Part shown: positions 56,429-64,000 of the stretch, in pieces
Layout: the number at the start of each line of letters is the position of its first letter
Numbering within the stretch: position 1 is the first letter of the stretch
Source of the DNA: Zelopaecilomyces penicillatus
Lineage: Eukaryota; Ascomycota; Sordariomycetes; Hypocreales; Pseudodiploosporaceae
Length of the DNA: 64,000 nucleotides
Assembly (NCBI GenBank): GCA_005765155.1
Contig: VCCP01000002.1
Coordinates: 6,634,001-6,698,000, forward strand
Direction: 5' to 3'
Translations under genes and position numbers: made by a program
Notes under the pieces: generated by a model
Database searches by the model: none
What the model saw: only the letters and a program-made list of their open reading frames with translations
Told to the model about the DNA's origin: nothing

Positions 56429-59104
56429 AACAACGGGCTGAGATGTAGAGAAACGACCAAGAATATTAGCTTTGTCTTATACTAGATGCTCTGACTTATT
56501 TCAGCGCTGGTTGTATAATATCAACATTGCCAGCTTGTGCTATTATATGTACTGCAATCTGAACTGGCTGCTGCTTACACTTTCAGGGGGTCAATAAAGT
56601 ATATATTGCATTCCCCGCTTTAAATGCCGTGGAATTTACCGGTGATTGACTAGTGCTTTAGGATGGCAGTTATTGACTGACGCTTCAATATGCCGGTGCT
56701 TAGCCAATGCCGTAATGTCTTAACTATACCTAAAATGGCAAATGGTCAATTTGGTCAAGGCGGTCGGGGCCGAATTCACATCGTAAGTATAATAGACAGT
56801 ATCCGTGGAAGTGGCGGGGCAAGTGTAAGTGTTGTAACGAACAGTCCCTCGGCAGTAGTTTGGGGCCCCGCGCCGATCAAACAACACACTGTAGTATTAG
56901 CTCGTAAGCAGTACTCTAACCTTCTGCTTGACTTCGTACCCGGTCGCCTTGTTGCTTGACCGGCTGATTGACCAGCTTCCTCCTCCAATTACTGCTTCAC
57001 TTAATAGCTGGTCGGCTTGCTACTCAGCTTACCAACAGACGACACTTCAGACATGTACCGCCCTACAGTAACTGTCTCCTGGCTGTTGACTGCCCCAATC
57101 ACACGCTGTTGCTAGCGAGGAGACACAGGTTTGAGGCTATGATACAAACTTGACAATGACCGCCCATGAGCCAACTGCAATTTTGAGCACCAAAGCTCAT
57201 CTAGCGTGTGTTCTATTGAGAAAGGCCACGCTAGAAGGAGATCAGGAGACAAACCAGAGCAGCCGGTGGCTAAACAACAATTGAATTTGTGCAGGTTCCA
57301 GAGTGTTCAATGGCGAATCAGGTCGGTTCATCAGCAGACTGTATCCCTTATATTCGGGGCGCAGAGCTAACCAACGCCCTACTTCAACCCCTACTTCAAC
57401 CTCAACTCTAACGCCGCGTATGCACCTAGCAGCATCAAGCGCCACTTCTATGAAAGTGAAAGATCAGTAAGGAGCCAGAGAATGGTCGAAGATGCTGGCT
57501 ATGCAAGAATAAAAGTTATGTCCATCGCAGCGCTTCCAGCTGACCTCAACTGAAGTATCGGATCTCGCTGAGGGAGATGATGACGGCCCCACAGCACCGT
57601 ATTCATTCGCCGCGAGATTAGGCGGCAAGAGCTTCGTAATTTCGAAGTCTTAGCTTCAAAATCTATCTGTCCACCTAGTTACCGACCGTCTCTTGGTCTT
57701 CTCCATCGCCTTACCTTTTTGGAAGTCCTCTTGCTTGATGTATCTTTTGCAAACACGGTCATAGTAGGTGGCCGAACTGCATGGGAAATCACTCGAGGGC
57801 CCTGCGATCTCCGACCATTCCAAGAAAATGTTGGTTCTCTAGGGTGGCCTCAAGGCTTGCAACGGCAATCATCTTCGTTTCCGATCCAGATTCAACAATG
57901 AGGTTTCAGAGCTACTTTGGCTGCGAGGTAATCACATTCCCGTCCTTACGCTTTCTTGGACTTGTATACTTCAGCGAGATGGGCTGAGCTTCTTGCTCGA
58001 GCATGCCCATCTAACTGTAGCCATCATAACGATCTGCTAATTGCTGGATTGGAACGAGGGGCTAGAAGACGACTCTGGTTTTTTAATAGATGTGGTAGTT
58101 GTGGACAGTAGTCCTATCAGCAGACAGGGGTTGGGATGCCTCAATCTTGAGCGATAGGAGCTTCGCTCTCTACGCACGTTGGGTTATCAGAATCCCACCG
58201 AAGCAAACTTTTCAGATCTCTGCCAATATTCAGCCTCAGTCAAATACCGCACATCTGCCTCGGGTATGCGACAATGGTTAGCAAAGGCATCAAAATTTGG
58301 CCTGTCCCGTGACGGCCATTGACAGTCCACGACAATAGCTTCGCTCATTATTCGAAGTCGGACAGCACAGCACTTGCCACAGTCTCTGAAGTGGCGGCCT
58401 CAACTCTATCATGCACATAGCCCGTTTTCTTATGCGATGATGACACTTCTTGAGTCAGTATAATATAGCATCACCTCCCCAAATGATGGCCCAGAGACAC
58501 TTCTAGCAGACAACATCTGGTTAGGACTTCATGACGCTCAAAATGTTGTTGTTAATCACGTCTTGGCATTAGCTTCCAAAATTTAATCTAGTCACGCTTT
58601 GACTGACAATGGCATATTACAGATACAGTGTGCGTTAACGCATCGAAGATACAGCTGGGAATATCGACCGTAAACAAATAGAGAGAGAGTTCCGAAGATC
58701 TTTGATAGCGTCGACCGATATGCAGGACAATCAGAGATATGTACTTTGTATGCAATCGTGCAACTTGTCAAAAAAACAAAATTCTTCGCAGTAGCCAGCA
58801 TACGCTCTGTACGCACTGTTAAAGGACGCCGCACTACGAGAACAAGGCAGACGGCGCGGTCAACTGGCCATAAGGAAAGGCGAGCGTCTGCAAAAGACAC
58901 CAGGTTCACATCTGTAGACGAGGACTGCATTATAAAATATCACACGCAAGCAAAACTTAGTTCTGATTATATGAGTACTAACCAGGATCAGAATTTCGGC
59001 GCTTCTAATCCGAAAGCTTGTCCGTGGCTGTGTCGTTGCTATTGCGACAAAAGACCATCCACGTGAGCTATATCTCTTGTCAACAACGCTTGTCAGCACA
59101 CATC
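56429..59104. other. Gene-poor stretch
   Basis: 2.7 kb with many short frames on both strands and no family signature. Base composition is ordinary, not RIP-like. It may hold decayed sequence; I cannot identify it. Confidence 0.4.
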
Positions 59105-60105
59105 TTACCAACGAGTACAACGTTTGTCCTCCAACATGATCTCTCGCCACTTCGGACCGAAACACCTCTCCGCTAAGTCGGCAAGTTCTTGCGCAACTTC
59201 GAGACTGACATCCGTCCATTCTTGTCCATTGCGAGTGTCGGCGTGGTGCTGGGAGAGTGTTATAATGTCAAAACAGTGCCCAGCCCAGACGCCCCGTGTG
59301 ATTTCAGTTGGGAAGCCCGTGCTGCCAGAATCGTCTGAAGACCAGCAGATACGCGCCAGGACGGCGTCGCCAAACCCCATAACATCAATATGTGGACCGT
59401 GGATGAATTCTGGTTTTAAGGCAATGGCTTCCGAGCGAACAAACTGCTTGGTCGTTTTGTTCCGAAGTATCCATGACTGGTTATTAGGCAAGAAATTTTG
59501 GACGTGCCCGTACTCTGTAAGCGCTCTCATCATACAACCTTTCCCAAAACGCTCGCTGCGTGGTAGTCCATCAAGTACAGACATGGTGTTCATCATTTCC
59601 TTTGTCAAGTCAAGCCTCTTTCGTTCTCGTGAGACGTATGGTGTTGCAAATAACGTAAGACTCAAGGGCAAGTTTTCGGGGTCTCCCGAATCGTCGTCGA
59701 TGTTGACACTCATCCCACGGAGCTTATCGATCTCTGTTTCGGAGCAAAGACCTGGGGGATAGTCATCCGGCTCTGTATATTCACCCACGCAAACAATCCC
59801 TTTGCCCGCCCATTGTCCAAATATCTGAGCGAAATAGTTCGCTAGCTCTTCTTGAGATATGTGGAAAAGGTATCGATTAACAAGACCTAGTGCAAGTACG
59901 TCATTGATGTATTCAATATGGAAGATTATAAGTAGAATAATCTCGACGGGCAGCGTGCAAAGCCTGGCAGGAGATCGCGCGTTGGCTTCGTTACCTGTAT
60001 TGTTCGTTTGATCGTGCTTCGTCCTTTTCTGTGGGCGAGAAGAGCCTTGTGCAGACGGGGATTTCGACTTGCGCTTGCTGCTGTTGCCCGATTCGTGGTA
60101 GCTAT
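59105..60105 (-). CDS. Unknown protein, 5' end not found
   Basis: Minus-strand gene with at least two exons: up to about 60105-59995 and 59886-59105, joined by a 108-nt GTAACG...CTAG intron. The first piece is basic and disordered (SSKRKSKSPS...QKRTKHD), a likely nuclear-localisation segment. Exon 2 reads LVNRYLFHISQEELANYF, FGQWAGKGIVCVGEYTEPDDYPP, then FIHGPHIDVMGFGDAVLARI and GVWAGHCFDI, a pattern I recall from fungal hypothetical and F-box-associated proteins but cannot name. No in-frame ATG precedes the basic segment before a stop; an upstream acceptor (AG at about 60106) is possible, but that side soon enters the AT-rich block, so the 5' end may be lost. Confidence 0.6.
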
Positions 60106-60960
60106 CTTATGGTGGTGTTAGGTCTCCTCCGGATATTCTTTTTTGGAATGGAACGGGAACAGTGAGCAGGTCGACCAGTTTTTTTAGCAGAATTGCCATC
60201 ATAGAAGAGTTCACTCAGCTTGCTTCTAAGGGGCACAAATTTATTAATACAGAGAGCTACAAGCTTAAACATTTCGCCCATCTTAGCTTAGATATAAGGA
60301 TACAGACAAAGAAAATAGAACAGAGAGAAGAAGGATAAATAAATATAAATTATGCTAGAATAAGGTTTTCTTAAAAATATCAATTATACTATACCCCACT
60401 TAACTGGTTTTAGCTTTAATCTAACTACCTTAATTAAAGTTATAATCTTAGTATTACTTTTAAGATTATAATAAATCAGTATCACAACCCAACAACATAA
60501 TCATACAATAGGCCGGTCATATGACCTTGAGGAAGGTATATACTATAAGGGAAAGGGGACCAGTCATAATAAATCAATAGGATCACTATAAGAATAATAA
60601 TAAGCCAGGTAAGCCAGCAACTTGGATCACCCGGATCACCACTTACACAACAAGTAATCCAAGTAATCCACAATATATATATACACCCTCAATTTTTATT
60701 CTTTAGATATAGCTTAGATAATTATCAATACATATTTAACTTTACTATATTATTCGCTATTATTCACTATACTAATACTTAACTCCTAATTATAATACTT
60801 TATATCTATCACTAATATAACAGACCTATTACTCAGAAATACCCTAACTCATCTACTAATATAAACCCCTTTTATTAGGTTTATCCCTTAGGAATCCACC
60901 AAATATCATACATTAATAACTCTTATTCAATGGGTTACTATATTACCCTAAGCAATATCA
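60106..60960. other. AT-rich transition zone
   Basis: From about 60230 the sequence becomes strongly AT-rich. Short direct repeats (AAGTAATCC twice near 60651) occur. No coding frames of note. Probably the flank of the RIP-affected block. Confidence 0.55.
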
Positions 60961-63420
60961 CTATTTCACAAAGATAGCTCCTCAAACCCCCACCTCATCC
61001 AAAAGTACTAACCAAGAAGGCACCCCTAATACCCCTATCAATAACAATCCAAATATAAAGATAGACAAAGAGAAAGAAGACAATAACAACATCAAAATCA
61101 AAGGACTCCAAGAAGATATCCTCACACTAAAGGAAACCAGCAAACACTTCAAACAAATACTAAAGAAGGAACACAAGGGATATACAAAAGAAACACAGAC
61201 AGCCAAGCTTACCACCAAAAACTTACAGCTCCAAATCAAGCAACTCCTTAAGAACATAAAGATCCAAGCAAAACAGCACCAATATAAACTAGATTTAATC
61301 GCAGACCAAATAAGGAACAGAAAAGACACAGGAGAAATCTTAAAGCTACAAGCCCCTAAGTCATTCAATAGAACCCCAAGCAAACTATAAGGATTCCTCA
61401 TACAATTACATGCCTTTTTCCTATACTACCTAGCACAATTCAAAACCAAATCAGTTAGAGTATAATATATAATAGAACTCCTTATAGGATCCATACTAAC
61501 TTGATTCAAGCCAATACTTTAAGATTATATTAACAATGCCTTAACAGGCATAATAAAAGAAGAAACTAATATAATCTTTATTAACTACAAAGTCTTTAAA
61601 CAATAACTCCTAAACACCTTCGATTTATTAAATAAAAAACAACAAGCTGAACAATATCTATGCAACTTATGCTAGACAGGATCTGCCTCAGACTATATTA
61701 TAAAGTTCTAATAAATCTTATTTAAATTACCTAAGAAAGATGAATAAATATATATAAAAACCCTATACTATAGACTTAAATTAAAAATCAAAGATAAATT
61801 ATATAAAGAAATCCAACCAGACTCCTTTACAAAATATTACACTATAACTATCATTATTAATAATAGATAACACTCACGCTGGCAAGAAAAGAAGTACAAA
61901 GAATAAAACTAGAAACCAACTCACTTCAGATTTCAACCATAGCAATAATAACACAAGATAAACCATAATCAACAACAAAATAACCCCAACACCCTACCAA
62001 TCAGAATAGACCTCAATACTATACAACAACAAGACATATCCAAGATCAAATGTTATAATTACAATAAAATAGGACATTTCACCAGGGATTACCAATAACC
62101 AAAATAAGAACAAAAAGACTGGAAACCAATACCCAATACACAACAAAGCATATACACCATAGCCAAAGACAAACAAACCCTGACCATAACAAAACAAAGA
62201 GGATAAGAGCAAGGACAACCCGGAAACTACAGACACCCCACACCTCAACAGTCACCGATATTACAGACCACACTAACCCGATCCAATACTATATAATAGG
62301 ACCAACAACTAAATATAAATATAGATAAGAAAAAGTATTTCAAGGAGATCTTAGATCAATAAGTAATCCCTGCCATAGACAATAAAAACACCTTAATCAA
62401 GAATAAAATAACAAATAACAGCTCAAACTCCAGCTCTTTAGAATCTAAGAATAATAAACCTCTTAGGATAACATAATATCATACCATACTATATCCACCA
62501 CCTAAAAGCACTACCCATAAATACCTTAAAAAAGCAGCAATCAAACTTACACAAATACCAAGCTATATAGACAGAATCAACCTTTAACTTATAATCATAA
62601 AATATATTTATAAATAGATATTAAAAGAAGGCCTAGGTATCCCTATCCTAGAAGACCATCTTAAAAGAGCCTTTATATTAAAAACCAACTATAATAAACA
62701 TAAAGACAATCATACACTACTAGATCCTAATCACAATTTCCACAATAAAATCAATTAGATATTATATATCAACTTCTCCTGTTTTTAATACTAGAAAGCA
62801 AAAATCCAGAATAAATTCTTCCTATATTATATAAGAGTATAAGGAATCAAGAAAGTCCTTATAGAAGATCAATTCATCAACTAATATAAGGCTAAGTACT
62901 TTACACCTTTTAGGATTAGTATATTCAAACCACACCTTAATACCCCAGAAGAATACAGATAAGGAGCCAAAAACAAAGACTATAAATCCATCTATTATAA
63001 GATCTATAAATAAAAAAAACTCAAGTTAGATTATAATAAACTATAACTCATCAACTATAAAAAAAGGAACTTATATAATTATACTAATCTCAAATATAAT
63101 ATATATTTATAATAGAAACTGATATAATAGTATAAGACAAATATACTAGAAGAAGATATATAGGCAAGAACCACTTATCCTATAAGAAACGCTATTAACT
63201 GCCCTAAATCAGTGTATAAATGATATTATAGGGAAAGCCATTATATATAAGAGGAAATAAAGAACCTATACTAATAAGATTTCAACTTCTAAATATATAA
63301 AAGAAGTCAGAAAGACCAAGATCTATACTATAATATCACCAAGGATCTAAACAAGATAGATTATAACAAACCTATTTATTATATAGCGGGCTCCTTTTAT
63401 ATAAAGAAGGGGTAGGGCTA
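60961..63420 (+). mobile_element. RIP-degraded Ty3/gypsy-like retrotransposon
   Basis: The plus strand, read with stops ignored, gives a Gag-like sequence. It has a charged coiled-coil lead (61000-61340), GFLIQLHAFFLYYLAQF (about 61390-61440), FKPIL...YINNALTG, TGSASDYIIKF (about 61680-61710) and KYYTITIIINNR, ending in a zinc-knuckle relic at 62051-62092: C-x2-Y-x4-H-x4-Y, where a CCHC knuckle should have Cys at both Tyr positions. TGC/TGT to TAC/TAT and Trp to stop are the G-to-A changes expected from RIP. The following 1.3 kb should be Pol, but I cannot pick out protease or reverse-transcriptase motifs. LTRs not identified. No intact frame remains. Confidence 0.7.
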
Positions 63421-64000
63421 AGTATAATTAATAGCTTTTAACCCAAATACCCTGCTATAACCAGTAAAGGATGATATATAAAGGGAATAATATGATTAAT
63501 AAGAATAATAGGGTTAGGGTCTAGGAACTCTTTATTATAATTGGTTAAGCCTGGATATTGGCTTAGGGTTATTATAGCTTAGGTTATTAAACTATAGAGC
63601 CACCCTACTTAGGTATTACTATATGGCTAGTATTGCAAACCAATTGCCATCCCCCCTTATATATATAGGTTATCTCTTTTAAGAAAAAATAGATAGATTT
63701 ATCTATGATTAATAGCATTAGATCCTGATATACGCCTAATATAGGATATACCTTATACCCAATCCGGTCAGCTAGAAATATTATCTATAGGCCAAGCTAT
63801 ACTATATTAAGGGTAAGCAGCTATACTTATTGGTGAATAGATTCAATGCCTATAGGCTGAGGCCTCTAAAGGAGCTCTAATAATAGCCAGCTAAGGACCA
63901 TGCTATCCAGCTGCTTTAGTGCCTAGTGATCCTTGATGGCTATAAGTGTTTATATCCATACTACAGGCATTACTCTGTATAGAGGGCTAAGCTATAGGAA
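63421..64000. other. AT-rich repeat sequence to window end
   Basis: Still AT-rich and free of open frames, but with more balanced G and C than the preceding element, so it may be a second relic or the other side of the same one. Not identified. Confidence 0.4.

Noticed and set aside
57242..58281. Several 60-70 codon frames on both strands
   Set aside because: No similarity to families I know and no way to join them into a coherent gene.
60982..61401. 139-codon minus-strand frame resembling a hydrophobic membrane protein
   Set aside because: It is antisense to the Gag relic. G-depletion of the plus strand removes C from the minus strand and leaves a T-rich frame that mimics a hydrophobic protein.
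61994..62273. Two further hydrophobic minus-strand frames
   Set aside because: Same artefact, antisense to the zinc-knuckle part of the Gag relic.
1..64000. tRNA, rRNA or CRISPR elements
   Set aside because: No T-loop/cloverleaf arrangement, rRNA sequence or regularly spaced repeat array was noticed; a covariance-model scan could not be run.

Overview
The window is nuclear DNA of a filamentous ascomycete (Pezizomycotina). The evidence is dense genes carrying 45-130 nt GT-AG introns with CTAAC/CTGAC-type branch sites, typical ascomycete families (bZIP, DUF6606/DUF3638 giant protein, CYP65- and CYP68-like P450s, F-box/ankyrin proteins), and an AT-rich retroelement with repeat-induced-point-mutation (RIP) style damage. 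A hypocrealean Sordariomycete is my best guess; the species cannot be told. No tRNA, rRNA, CRISPR array, PKS, NRPS or terpene synthase was seen.

Layout. 0.7-5.2 kb: a GNAT-like protein, a small acidic protein made of two copies of one motif, and a bZIP factor. 5.7-24.2 kb: a run of oxidative, C-N-bond and sterol enzymes: P450-1 (-), SDR (+), class III aminotransferase (-), ATP-grasp ligase-like protein (-), long Gfo/Idh/MocA oxidoreductase (+), P450-2 (+, with a 1-nt frameshift), a secreted RlpA-like barrel (+), a DHCR7-type sterol reductase (-) and an ERG3-like sterol C-5 desaturase (+). 25.3-30.8 kb: F-box/ankyrin protein, BTB protein, and an ARMT1-type (DUF89) damage-control phosphatase with a likely GC-AG intron. 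31.1-34.7 kb: two decaying genes, a GMC oxidoreductase and a small conserved fungal protein, with imperfect direct repeats around the first. 35.7-45.2 kb: one gene for a ~3105-residue DUF6606/DUF3638/DUF3645 protein. 45.5-56.4 kb: Ser/Thr-rich secreted protein, Mn/Fe superoxide dismutase, a small unknown protein, secreted alpha/beta hydrolase, glutathione S-transferase, and a transcription-factor-like protein. 56.4-59.1 kb holds no gene I can support. A 5'-incomplete gene at 59.1-60.1 kb abuts an AT-rich block (60.2-64 kb) containing a RIP-mutated Ty3/gypsy-like retroelement.

The most interesting feature is the 5.7-24.2 kb run. A Delta7-sterol reductase, a C5-desaturase paralogue, two P450s (one resembling fungal CYP68-like enzymes, a group that includes steroid hydroxylases), an SDR and a class III aminotransferase recall the enzyme types plants use to make cholesterol-derived steroidal alkaloids. 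A fungal aminosteroid or sterol-conjugate pathway is therefore a testable inference; nothing in the sequence proves it. Two members look damaged (P450-2 frameshift; a Lys in place of the usual Glu metal ligand in the ATP-grasp protein), so the pathway could also be decaying.

Gene models were assembled by hand from reading frames, splice consensus and family similarity recalled from memory. Exon coordinates were checked for frame consistency but not by alignment or RNA data.
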